A stretch of DNA of 46,667 nt from Mastigamoeba balamuthi (taxonomy: Eukaryota > Evosea > Mastigamoebida > Mastigamoebidae), in contig CACRSC010000119.1 of the NCBI GenBank assembly GCA_902651635.1, positions 1 to 46,667 on the forward strand, in the 5' to 3' direction. Numbering within the stretch: position 1 is the stretch's first letter; the number at the start of each line of letters is the position of its first letter. A program made the position numbers and the translations under genes. Below, one piece after another: positions 10,751-20,613 of this stretch. The notes under the pieces are model-generated. The model ran no database searches and was not told the DNA's origin. It was given only the letters and a program-made list of their open reading frames with translations.

Positions 10751-12331
10751 ATGTCGAGCAGCGGCGGAGCAGGAGGGGCCGGGGTGCCGGGCAAGCCGGT
10801 GGAGGCGTGGAGCATCGGGGAGCTGCGGGGCTTCCTGGACGCGCGGGGCGTGGACTACTCGGACTGCCTGGAGAAGTCCGACTACGTCGACAGGGCCCGC
10901 ACGGCCCTCTGCGCAGACGCCCCCGCCTCCTCCCCCACAGCCTCGCCCCCCGTGCCTCCCCCGCCACACGCCCCTGCGCCCCCTCCGGCGGCTGCAGCAG
11001 CGGCAGCAGCGGCAGGGGCAGAGGGAGGGCAGAGGGAGAGGGCAGAGGGCAAGGGGCAGCAGCAGCAGCAGCAGCAGGTCAACTACTACGAGGTGCTCGA
11101 GGTGGACAAGGACGCCTCCACACAGACCATCACCAAGGCCTACTACAGGCTGGCCCGCATGTGGCACCCCGGTGCACTCTGCCCCCGCGCACAGCGCACC
11201 CGCAGCCACAGCCGCAGCTGACTGGCAACGCCGGGCTGCTGGGGAGCGCAGACAAGAACCCCGACAACCCCCTCGCAGAGGAGAAGTTCAAGCTCATCGC
11301 CGAGGCCTACCAGGTCCTCACAGACCCCGAGCGCCGCGCCCAGTTGCGCTCCAGCACCAGCACCAGCAGCACACAACCGGCGCGAGGGGCCCAACTGACA
11401 CCACACGCGCACCGCACACGCTGCACACCACACGCGCAGCTACGACAAGTTCGGGGTGGCCGAGGGCAACGAGCAGGACCCCCGCCAGCTCTTCAAGATG
11501 CTGTTCGGGGCAGGGGCCTTTGACGAGTACTTCACGACGCCCCTCGAGTCGTTTGTCGAGATGTCCGACGCGGGCGACGACCAGGCCAAGGCCGAGGAGG
11601 CCCTCGCCCGCATCGAGGAGTCCCAGCGCCAGGCCCGCACAGAGCTCGCCGCCCACCTCACCCAGAGGATCCAGGGTGCGTGCCCCTGCCCCTCTCCCTC
11701 GGGCGTCGCCTGGCGTCGCTGACACGGCCGCGCAGCCCTCATCGACGCCAAGCTCTCGGCCTCGGAGATTAGGGCCCGCGCTGTCGAGGAGGCCGCCCCC
11801 CTGCTCGAGGCCCCCGGGGGCGTGGAGCTCGTCTACCTCGTGGGCTACGTCTACGCCCAGGGTGCGCCCCAGGCCCTGCCCTGCGGCCGCCCCCCGCTGA
11901 CTGACTTGCCTGTGCCTGTGCCTGTGTCTGTGCCTGTGCCCGCTGTGCCCGCTGCTGCAGAGGCGTCGCAGCACAGCGCCAAGTTCCTGGGCATCCCGGC
12001 GTTCTTCTCGGAGATCAAGGAGAAGGGCCACATCGTCAAGGAGGCCTTTGGCGCCCTGTCGGCAGCGGCCAAGGCGCAGAGCATGGCCCAGGCCGCGGGG
12101 CCCGAGGGCGAGATGAGCCAGGCCGCCGTCGAGCAGGGCCTCAAGACCCTCTGGAAGACGGGCAAGCTCGAGATCGAGATGGGCCTCCGCGCCGTCTGCG
12201 AGGAGGTCCTCGGCCCCCAGCCCACCCGCCAGCTCCGCTCCCGCACGCTCCTCCTCGTCGGCGAGACCTTCAAGCGCGTCGCCAACGCCGCCATCAAGGC
12301 CGGCGTCGCCACCGGCCCCTTGCAACTCTGA
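10751..12331 (+). CDS. DnaJ/Hsp40 protein with C-terminal DNAJ-X domain
   Basis: Five exons (10751-11171, 11252-11342, 11440-11675, 11736-11861, 11961-12331) give 414 residues. Residues about 17-52 contain WSIGELRGFLDARGVDYSDC followed by EKSDYV, a SAP/ARMET-C-like helical motif. A Pro/Ala/Gln linker follows. The J domain spans about 110-175: it starts NYYEVLEVDKDAS, has an intact HPD loop formed across the first intron (WHP|DKNPDNP), and ends RRAHYDKFG. The remainder matches the DNAJ-X domain, including ALIDAKLSASEI and GVELVYLVGYVYAQEASQH. The J domain stimulates Hsp70 ATPase. DNAJ-X proteins of yeast and plants (Caj1/Djp1 type) work in the cytosol, ER or peroxisomal import; which applies here is unknown. 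No membrane segment is seen. Confidence 0.9.
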
Positions 12332-12677
12332 GGCCCCGGCCGCTGGGCCCCTCGGCCGCGGCCACGACTGCCCTCGCCCCCTCCTGCCGGAGCAGCGCCT
12401 CGTGGCCCGCTCTGCCCGCCCACACGCCCGCACGCACCACGCACGCACGCACAGCGCGGGCGCCACGCCCGGGCGCTGTGCTGGGCCCCACAGACGCAAC
12501 CATGGCAACGCGGGAGCACGGGGAGGGCGCACACCCCACGATTATGCTGACGTCAAACCACGATAACAAATCATTTGCTTCGGGCCACGCAACACGCGCG
12601 TGCACTGTGCACTGTGCACTGCGGTGCAGCGGCACAAAGTTATCTGCACACCGGGCGAGCACGTACCAGCACACACC
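12332..12677. promoter_or_regulatory. Intergenic region before MAK16
   Basis: No gene is supported in this 346-bp gap. It contains a TGACGTCA-like sequence (CTGACGTCAAA near 12547), an AT-rich stretch (about 12540-12577) and GTTATCTGC near 12640. These are reasonable promoter elements for the downstream gene, but none is proven. Confidence 0.4.
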
Positions 12678-13674
12678 ATGTCCTCGGACGACCAGGTCTG
12701 GGCGCTCGTCACCAAGCAGGTGGGCTTTGACCTCGCGGCGGGCAAGAAGAGGTGCGCCGCGGCCGCGCGGGTTCAATTGTCTCTGCGCTCACTGAGGGCC
12801 TGAGGGCTGGGGGCCGGCGGGCGCACCCCGCAGGCTGACGCACGCGTGCCGCTTCTGCCGCAAGTACTGCGTGGCGGGGCGCTGCACGAGGACCTTCTGC
12901 CCCCTGGCCAACGCGCGCTACGCGACGGTGCTGGAGAGCAGCGAGGGTGCACCGTCGTCCACTGCGCTGTACGCGGGTGCTCACGCAACGCATGTGTGCT
13001 CGCGTGTGCTCGCGTGCTCTCGCGTGGCGCAGGGCCCCTCTACCTCTGCGTCAAGACGGCCGAGAGGGCCAACTACCCGACGCGCATGTGGCAGAGGACC
13101 CGCCTCAGCAAGTCCTACTCGCAGGGCACGCAGCAAGGAGTGAGCGCCGCGTGACTGACAGGGAGCAGCGCTGAGGCAGATCGCAGAGGCGCTGAGGTGG
13201 TGGCCCCGCAGCATCGTGAGCAGGTGCAAGCAGCGGCTGACGCGCCTCTTCCAGATGCAGCTGCGCATGCGCCACTTTGCCCTCAAGGGGCGCTAGTGCG
13301 ACGGCCTCCCCTCGCTCGCAGGCCAAGTCAATTGACGGGGCGCGGGGCGCAGCGAGACTGTGGTGGCCAGCAGGAGGACCGAGCGCAGGGAGAGGAGCAG
13401 GCTCCGCGAGGCCGAGGTGGCCGCCCACATGGAGGCGGGCATACGGGGCGAGCTGGTGCGCAGGCACGCCACCGAGGCCGCGCGAGAGCTGCAGAGGCAG
13501 CAGAGGGGCGCCCAGCAGCAGCAGCAGCGGCAGCAGCAGGAGGGCGAGCGCGAGGCCGAGGGCGCAGGGGGCCGCCAGAGAGGGCCGTGGCGTCGGGAGC
13601 AGCGCGTGCGCGTGGTGTTTGTGGAGGAGGAGCGGGAGCAGGAGATGGAGACGGAGCACGAGGGCGGGCAGTAA
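12678..13674 (+). CDS. MAK16: MAK16 ribosome biogenesis protein
   Basis: Five exons (12678-12751, 12834-12946, 13033-13125, 13169-13295, 13353-13674) give 242 residues. The order of motifs is that of MAK16: a short N-terminus ending in Trp (DDQVW), the Cys-rich CRFCRKYCVAGRCTRTFC, PLANARYATVLE, LYLCVKTAERA, MWQRTRLSKSY, RWWPR, CKQRLTRLFQMQLRMR, and a basic RRTERRER helix with an acidic tail. MAK16 is a nucleolar factor needed for 60S subunit assembly. The protein is shorter than the yeast or human forms (about 300 residues), mainly in the C-terminal region. Intron 3 is only 43 bp and must use a GC donor to keep frame with the conserved ALRQIAEAL sequence. A 22-bp GT-AG alternative also keeps frame but would insert non-conserved residues. 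Confidence 0.9.
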
Positions 13675-14858
13675 GCAGCAAGCAGCAAGCGGTGGCAGTA
13701 GGGAGGGGGTACAGGCCTGGGATACAAATACAATTCGGGAGGACCGTCAGGCCAGGCGAGGAAATGTGCACCCCCCGAGGTGCAGCAGCGGTTGGCAACG
13801 CTGCTTCCCTCGCCCTGCGCCCTCTCTCTGCCCGGGGCTTGCCCTCTGCCCCCCGTGTGTGCGCCTGCCTGTGTGCGGGTGGCTGCGGCGCCTGGGGCCG
13901 AGGGAGGCGGGCAGGGAGGCATGCAGGCAGGGGAGGCGCAGGGCAGGACTAGGTGTGGGGGTGGGGGTAGGGGGTAGGGGGTGATGGGGGTGATTCGCAG
14001 GATCCCGTGTGAAGGTTGCGATAGATTGTTGCGTCATATAGCAGCGCACATTTCGGCCGAGCCCCAGCCCACGAGGAGTCCGAGTGGACCATTCCTACCG
14101 TCTTCCCGGCACCCTCTGCGTCACAATTCGCGCAAGACACAGGCCCTTGCTGCCCCCGATCCCGCAGCCTAGCTAGCGCTCCTGCACAGGCACCAGCGCC
14201 GCCACCCCGTGCGTCCCTCCCCGCTGCCCCCGCTGCTCTTGTGTGCCCGTGCGCCCTTGCCCTGTGCCCTGTGCCATGTGCTGTGCGCTGTGCGTGTGCG
14301 CTGCGCCGCTCTTATTAATAACGGGGGCGCTGTCCCCACCCCAGTTACCCCCTGCTCTCTCCCTCTCCCTCTTTGTTTACCACACGGGCTGCGCTCTCCC
14401 CTGGGCCCCGCGACCACCTCTTGCGCGCAGCCCCTGCGGGAGGGGATTGCGCAGAAAGGGGGTCCGGCGGAGGAGGAGGTTGTGCAGAGGGCAGGGCGTT
14501 TGCCGCTGCACCAAAGATCAAGTTTTCTCATTTTTGACAGAATAAGTGCACAAGGAGTTCTGTCTCTGCTGCGCCGGCGTCGCCGGTCCCCACCGCACCT
14601 CTTTTTGAGCTCAACACCAGCGCCCTTTTCCTCCCGCCCCTTTTTCGTTTTCTCGTGGGCCCAGCTGACGGGGCCACGCCGCCCCCTCTCTTTTGCGTCT
14701 GCACGCCCCGGGCCACCGCCCCCTCGCCTCGTTTCTTTTTCTGCGGGGCCTCGGGTGTTGGCGCCACCCATCCAGCCGACCAACAAGCCTCGCTGCTGCC
14801 GCCCCCCACAGTGAGCAGAGAGCAGCGAGCAGAGCGTTGGGCCGCAGGACAGGACAGG
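13675..14858. other. 1.2-kb gene-poor interval between MAK16 and the BAH gene
   Basis: I see no supportable gene. Open frames exist on both strands but are Pro/Arg/Cys-rich with no domain or conserved segment. The left part has an AT-containing ATACAAATACAATTC stretch (about 13723-13738), possibly the MAK16 3' end signal. Around 14300-14330 is ATTAATAAC, and around 14505-14550 an AT-rich stretch with TTTTCTCATTTTTGACAG. The last 150 bases are pyrimidine-rich and may be the BAH gene leader. Confidence 0.45.
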
Positions 14859-16058
14859 ATGCAGCAGCAGCAGGAGCAGCAGCAGCAGGAGGCGGAGGTG
14901 GTGTGGGAGGGGGAGGCCACGGAGCGGCGCTACGGGGCGTTCCGGGGGAGCGGGGGGGCGCTCTACCGCGTGGGCGAGTACGTGCTGGCGCGCCTGCCGC
15001 CGGCTGAGGCGCTGCAGCCGGCACGCCTGGTGGCCCTGCGCGAGGCCTGCGCCACGGGGGGCCGCGTGGCCACGCTGGAGCGCGTGTACCGGGCGGCGGA
15101 CGTGGGGCTGGCGCTGCCCCCCGCCTACGTCGTCAGCGCCCCCGGCGACACGCTCGACGTCCCCGCCCGCTGCGTCGCTGCCCACTGCGACGTCGTGCCC
15201 GCCTCGGCCGCCCTCTCGCCCGCTGCCTCTGCAGGCGCCCTCGTCCTCTCGGGCCTCTGCTACCACGCCCCCTCGTCCTCGTTCTGGCGCACTGGGCCCC
15301 TGCAGCTCCAGCAGCAGCTGCACCACCAGCCCCCGCAGCAGCTCCAGCAGCAGCAGCCCCTGCAGCAGCTCCAGCAGCTGCAGCCCCCGCTCAAGCGGCC
15401 CCGCAGCGCAGCCCCTGCCTCCCTGGCGGGGCCCCCGGCACCCCCTGCGCCCTCTGCGCTGGCAGCGCTCCCGGGGCCCCCTGCGGCAGCGGCGGCGAGG
15501 GCGCGGGTGTCGCTGCCCCCGCTGAGCCTCGCCATCGCCGTCGACGACACGGCCGAGGCCATGCCCCCCATGCCCCTCAGCCTCCCCCTCGCCCCGCGCT
15601 CGCTCCGCTCGGCCACGGCGCCCGCCCCGGCGCCCTCGTCGACGCCCACGCCCACGCCCATGCGCGCGCACTCGGCGCAGGGCTCCCCCGTCGCCGTGCC
15701 CCCCTCGCCCCCGGCGCTGCCCCCGCCCGCCTACGAGATGCTCCCCCTGCCCACGCAGCTCCAGCTCCAGCAGCACCAGCAGCAGCTCCAGCAGCTCCAG
15801 CTCCAGCAGCTCCAGCTCCAGCGGCAGCAGCGCCAGGCGCACGAGGCGGCGCACAGGCAGCAGCAGCAGGGGGTGACGGTGCCCCTGCTGGCGGGGCCGA
15901 GCAGCGGGGTGCACCCGCCCAAGCCCGTGCGAGTGCCGCCGCCAGTGGCGCCGGGGACGCGGAGCAAGGGGCGCCCCGTCAAGTACAAGTTCAACCCCGC
16001 CCTCCTCGGGGGCTCCCTCAGCGACATCGCCACCCTCATGGAGCCCCCGCGCATCTAG
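14859..16058 (+). CDS. BAH-domain protein with Gln/Leu-rich middle and basic C-terminal motif
   Basis: A single uninterrupted frame of 399 residues begins at the ATG within a CAG-rich leader. Residues about 20-115 fit a BAH (bromo-adjacent homology) fold: YGAFR, ALYRVGEYVLARLP, PARLVALREACATGGRV, LERVYRAADV, YVVSAPGD and ARCVAAHCDVV line up with the usual order of strands and end in the conserved C-x-V. BAH domains bind nucleosomes or histone tails, so a chromatin role is likely. The rest is low-complexity: a Gln/Leu-rich repeat (about residues 300-330) that could form an amphipathic helix, then a compact basic end containing GTRSKGRPVKYKFNP, which has an AT-hook-like GRP core. The frame is open upstream of the chosen ATG, so a longer N-terminus is possible. 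No intron is apparent. Confidence 0.7.
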   Translation: MQQQQEQQQQEAEVVWEGEATERRYGAFRGSGGALYRVGEYVLARLPPAEALQPARLVALREACATGGRVATLERVYRAADVGLALPPAYVVSAPGDTLDVPARCVAAHCDVVPASAALSPAASAGALVLSGLCYHAPSSSFWRTGPLQLQQQLHHQPPQQLQQQQPLQQLQQLQPPLKRPRSAAPASLAGPPAPPAPSALAALPGPPAAAAARARVSLPPLSLAIAVDDTAEAMPPMPLSLPLAPRSLRSATAPAPAPSSTPTPTPMRAHSAQGSPVAVPPSPPALPPPAYEMLPLPTQLQLQQHQQQLQQLQLQQLQLQRQQRQAHEAAHRQQQQGVTVPLLAGPSSGVHPPKPVRVPPPVAPGTRSKGRPVKYKFNPALLGGSLSDIATLMEPPRI

Positions 16059-17701
16059 CCCCTGCTGCTGCTGCGGCCGAGGCGCGCGACTGACTACTGA
16101 CTAGCGACTAGCGCGACTGCTGGGTGCGTCGTCGTCGTCGTCGTCGTCGCGCGCTGCCTCTGCCTGCATCTGCCCCTCTGAGAGCTGACGAGAGCTGGGA
16201 GCGGGGGTGAGAGACAGCGCGCAGACACACCACGCCCACACAAGCACAGGCGCCACCACAGCACACCACAGCACCAGCACCAACACCAGCACAGCACAGC
16301 ACAACACAGCACGAGCAGGCAAGCAAAGACACCTCTGACTTGCTCCAATGACAAGAAAACCCCTGCTAGTCGCGTTCTATCTCGGCTCTTTCCCGCTACC
16401 GCTCTTCCTCCCTCTCCCCCTTGTCGTCCTCGCAATTTCCCCGTCCCAGGCCACGGCACCCACGGCACCGGCGCAACCGCAACCGCCGCATCGCCCTGCA
16501 CCCCCGCACCCCTGCGGGCCCCGGGAGCACCGCGCACCCCGCAGGGGACACAGCGGGGCGGGGGAGAGGGGGAGAGGGCAGGGAGAGCAGCCAAAAATAG
16601 GGGCAGGGAGGCCAAGGCGCACCGCGTGCAGCAGCACGATCCGGGGTCCCACAGAGAAAGCTGTCGGGTATTCCGCAAGATCGTTTTTTTTCCAGCACCC
16701 ACCGCTCATTCCGCTCCCCTCTGCGGCCCCGCCCCCCCGTCCCCTGCGTATCCCGCGGCTGCCGCGCAGGGCACACACACCACACCCCGGCACGAGGGCA
16801 CCACCCCCGAGAGCGAGAGCACCAGCAGCCCCTGCGTGCGTGCACAGTGCGCGAGCGCCACAAGCCAAGGCCTTCCCTCGTCGGGTGCGCCGCATTAACA
16901 CCCGCAATCACGCAGCGACGCACCACAGCGCTCCCTCAGCCCTCCCCTCGCGCCACCCCTCCGCCCCTGCTCCCCCCGGCACCCGCTGCCCGCCTGCGCC
17001 CGCCCCGCCACCCCCCTCCCGCTGCCCCGCGGCGCCCTCGGCCGCCAGGGGCGCGGCGCAGGGCCAGGGCCAGGGGCCACGCCACCCGCCACCCGCCACC
17101 CGCCGCCGCCCTCCCTGGAATTCTATCTTTGCGTCGCGTGCGCAGCCCTGCGCCCCTGCGCCACAGGACACCAGCCCCCACGCGGCGCAGAGCAAGGCGC
17201 AACTGGGCAGAGCCCCGGGCTCAGGGCGCCCTCCCTGGGTGCTTGGCTCGCGCAAAGAGCAAAGCAGGGGAGGTCCCCGGGAATTCGCCAACAGACGACA
17301 GAGGGACGACCTGCCCTGTGTGTCGCTGTCTCTGTGTCTCTGCCTCTGCGCCTGCCGTGGCTGCGCCGTGGCGCGTGCCCTCTCCTCTGCCCCGCGGAAA
17401 CACACCCAAACACATACCACTAGCCACCAGCACCCCTCCCCCTCTCTCCGCTGCACCTGCCCCCCCCCCGCAGCACAGCACCACAGCGCCACACACAACA
17501 CAGGCAGCGGCAGCGGCAGCGGCAGAGGCGCAGAGCGCTGCCACAGCCTCCCAAACACACGCACACAAGCACGCAAGCCGACTGACGCCAGCACCCCACA
17601 GAGCAGCCAGAGGCACCGCGGCCCCAGTGCAGTGTGCCACCCAGGCAGCGCAGGCAGCGCAAGGCAGCGCAAGGCAGCGCCGAGAGTAGAGAGCCGGTGA
17701 G
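16059..17701. other. 1.6-kb gene-free interval upstream of the CSL/Rel-like factor
   Basis: This is the longest gap in the window and no gene is supported. A plus-strand frame stays open for 450 codons (16348-17700), but it is Pro/Arg/His/Ser-rich with no recognisable domain. A (GTC)n run is at about 16131-16149. A T-run directly before CAG (about 16682-16694) could be an acceptor of an upstream non-coding exon. The last 200 bases are CA/CAG-rich, as expected for a 5' leader. The size suggests extended regulatory sequence or an untranslated first exon for the transcription factor gene. Confidence 0.45.
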
Positions 17702-19993
17702 ATGAGCGCCCCCCTCGAGACGTTCAGCTTCGGGGTGTCGCCGCCACTGCCCCTGCAGCTGCCCCTGGGCGCTGGCGCTGGCGCGGGGGCAGTGGGGCCG
17801 CTGTCGCCGCTGTCGCCGTCGTCGTCGCGGCCGTCGTCGCCGCTGGGGGGCCCCGCGAGCGCCTTCCGGCCGTCGTCGCCGGGGAGCAGCCCCGGGGCGG
17901 CGCCCCTGCTGCTGGGCACGAGCCCCTCTGCGGGCAGCGGCGCCGTGCCCCCCTTCAGCGCCCTCCTCCAGGCCGCCGCCTCCTCCCGCCCCTCGCCCCC
18001 CTCGCCCGGCCTCTGCCCCTCCCTCGACGCCCTCGCCCCTCGCGCCTCTGCCGCTGCCTCTGCCGACGACATGGCCGTCGACGAGACCCCCGCGTGGCCC
18101 CGCCAGCCCCCGGCCCCCGCCCCCCACAGGCGGGCTGTCTCGAGCTCCGCCGTGGCGCTGCACGTGCACCCCTACGCGCCCCCCTCGCCCACGGCGGCCC
18201 CCGCGGCAGCAGCGCAGTTCCCCGCGCCCCTGTCGCCCCTGTCGCCCCTGGGGTCGGCCGCCTCGTCGCTCTCCTCGTCGACGTCGTCGCTGCTGGGCCT
18301 CAACACAACGGTGAGCACACGCGTGGAGCAGGCGGTGGGGGAGGAGGGGGGCTGGCCTCGCTGACAGAGGGCGTGTGTGTGTGTGTGTGTGTGTGTGTGG
18401 GAGCAGCTGCACAGGCACAGGCACTCGATCCACGAGGAGATGTTCAGCGAGCACGAGCGCCTGCGGATGATCATGGGGCTCCCCGACAGCGCCACGCTGC
18501 ACAGGTCGCCGCCCCCGCTGGCCCCCTTCAGCCTGGGCGGCGGCCGCCAGTCGCCCCCCATCCTGCAGTCGCCGCCCTCGCGCCACATGTCCATCCCCGA
18601 CGCCGACATGGCCGGCCCCACGCTCGGCCTCATGGCCTCGGCCGCTTCGGCCGCTGCCACCGCGGGCTTCGGCACCCCCCAGGGCCAGCAGCAGCAGCAG
18701 CAGCGGCACCGCAGAGGCGTCTCCTTCATGGGGCAGCCCACCGTGTCGCTCTCGCTGGCGTCGCCCCGCACGCCCTTCATGGCGGCGCCCCCCCCGCTCG
18801 TGCGGCAGGTCTCTGTGGCGCAGCAGGCCCCCGACTGCGCCAGCCTCGTCTTCGCCCCTGTGCCCCTGGGCGCCCCGCTCGCCATGGCCCAGCAGCAGCA
18901 GCAGCAGGGGCAGGGGCAGCAGGGGCAGGGGCAGGGGCAGCAGCCGCAGCAGTCGCCGCCGCACACGCCGCCGTACGGGCCGATGGGGGGCCTGTCGCTC
19001 GGGGGGCCGCAGTCGCCGCCGCACACGCCGCCGTCGCCGTCGGCGCTGGCGAGCGCGCTGGGGGCGGGGCTGAGCCTGGGGCTGCCGCAGTCGTCGCCGC
19101 CGCAGTCGCCGCTGGCGGGGGCCGGGGGCGTGGGGATCAGCGGCGGGGCGCTGTCGGCGTCGCCGGTGCAGCGGTTCAAGCTGGTGCACGAGCCCCACGA
19201 GACGCAGCGCAAGAGCTACCGCAACGAGCGCCGCTACATCCTCCCCAACCCCCTCGTCATCACGTGGGTCGGGCCTCCCAGCGCAGACGTCGTCGGCACC
19301 ACCGAGGTCTGCCTCGTCTCCGAGGCCGGCGAGGACCTGCCCCCGGACCTCCAGGACGCCCTCGACGGCAGCCGCCGCAAGCAGCTCGACGAGGAGCGCC
19401 GCGCCTCCTTCGCCCTCATGATGCGCGCCACCTCGGGCGACGCCCGCTTCCGCCTCCGCGTCCGCGTGCAGTACCGCGTCGACGGCTCCCCCGAGGAGTT
19501 TGTCGAGACGATCCTCTCGCAGCCCTTCCGCGTAGAGTCCAACCGCAAGAAGAACACCACAGGCACGCCTGGCCCTCGTGCACACGCGCACGCGCACGCA
19601 CACGTGCACCCCACCGCTAACGCTGCCCCTGCCCTCGCTGCAGTGGAGAAGCCCAAGGTGCTCTCGCTCAAGCCCACCGAGGGCTCGATGGTGGGGGGCG
19701 AGGAGGTCTGGATCTGGGCCACCAAGATCTACGAGCGCTCCAGCGTGCGCGTCAGGTTCGGCGACGTCATGGCCCCCGTCGTCCGCGCCGAGGGCAACGT
19801 CATCGAGGTGCGGGCGCCCCCGCGCCCCGACCTGGGGTCCGACACGGACGTGCCGGTGCTCGTGGGGTGCACACACCCGCAGCACGGCGTCGTGTGGTCC
19901 TCGGAGATCATCATCTACAGCTACCGGCGCGCGCTGCCGGGCCCCAGGAGCCTCGCCATCCCAGGCGTGGCCCAGCCAGCGCTCATGATGTGA
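17702..19993 (+). CDS. CSL/Rel-like transcription factor (RHR-N plus IPT, no beta-trefoil)
   Basis: Three exons (17702-18310, 18407-19562, 19644-19993) give 704 residues. The first 450 residues are Ser/Pro/Gln-rich and look like activation or disordered sequence with repeated SPxS/T-P sites and SPPHTPP motifs. Residues about 465-590 begin with QRKSYRNERRYILPNP, which closely resembles the CSL (CBF1/Su(H)/LAG-1) DNA-binding signature QKSYGNEKRFFCPPP. They end with SQPFRVESNRKKN, resembling the CSL segment after its RHR-N domain. An IPT/TIG domain follows at once (KPKVLSLKPTEGSMVGGEEV, VRFGDVMAP, IIIYSYRR). In CSL proteins a beta-trefoil domain of about 150 residues separates these two; here nothing does. 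The protein is therefore probably a sequence-specific nuclear factor with a Rel-like two-domain core. Intron 2 has GC-AG ends and lies exactly between RHR-N and IPT. Confidence 0.8.
18373..18399. repeat. (GT)n microsatellite in intron 1 of the CSL/Rel-like gene
   Basis: A GT dinucleotide run of about 13 units sits immediately before the acceptor (GGGAGCAG) of the first intron, in the place of a pyrimidine tract. Confidence 0.9.
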
Positions 19994-20613
19994 TGCCTTG
20001 AGGCCGAGCACGCGAGCACGCATCCCTCCCCTTCTCTATCACCCTGCATACATCCACCCGTCTCTCTCTCTCCTCTCTCTTCCAGCGTCTCGGTTCCTCC
20101 AAGGAAGCCACAACACCCACGCACACCATTGCACCTTGGTGACCTCTCTCTCCCTCTCTCCCCCCTCCCACCCTCTCAAAATAACACCATCTGACACGTA
20201 GGAAGCAGCCAGCATCCTTCCATCACAACACACGCCGCCCGGTTGTACCACGGGCTATCGTGGCATTCAGTGCACCGCAAGCCCCTTGCACGAACGTGAG
20301 TCTGTCTGGCCAAATGATCAAAGTTGTAGTGTGCAGACAAGCACAACGCCACGCTTAGATAGATGGAGGATCACACACACCGCACGACTTGGTGCTCCAC
20401 AGGAACAACGCAGAGGGAATTGGTTGGCTGGTGGGTGTGGTGATGGCTGCTTTTCAAATGCGTGTGTGTAGATGACACTATCTGGCCACGCGCCACGACA
20501 AGAGCGACAGGATGGGATGGCGGTGGGGAGGACGGAGCGGGTGTGCGTTGCGATGCTGCTCTGCTGCCGTACGGCGCTCCCGAGGCAGCAGGAGCACGGG
20601 ATTGGACAGTGGC
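19994..20613. other. Convergent 3' intergenic region (CSL-like factor / TOR)
   Basis: The two genes end toward each other across 620 bp. The left part is TC-rich (about 20030-20175) and the right part contains moderately AT-rich sequence (20195-20470). I see no gene. Both transcripts probably have their 3' UTRs and polyadenylation sites here, but no canonical AATAAA is evident. Confidence 0.5.

Noticed and set aside
11456-11722. A separate small gene starting inside the DNAJ locus
   Set aside because: It is an internal exon of the DNAJ-X protein; joining it to neighbours restores the J domain and DNAJ-X in one frame.
13139-13160. A 22-bp GT-AG intron in MAK16 (GTGAGC...CTGACAG)
   Set aside because: It keeps frame but is much shorter than all other introns here and would insert residues absent from MAK16. 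The 43-bp GC-AG alternative restores the conserved sequence exactly.
14169-15914. A minus-strand open frame of 581 codons across the BAH gene
   Set aside because: Antisense to the BAH frame and biased to Arg/Leu/Gly repeats without a domain.
16348-17700. A plus-strand open frame of 450 codons beginning with a hydrophobic stretch
   Set aside because: Pro/Arg/His/Ser low complexity after the first 25 residues, no conserved motif, and it runs into the leader of the next gene. A signal peptide by chance is more likely.
17420-20023. A minus-strand open frame of 867 codons opposite the CSL-like factor
   Set aside because: Arg/Gly/His-rich shadow of the coding strand, with no recognisable domain.
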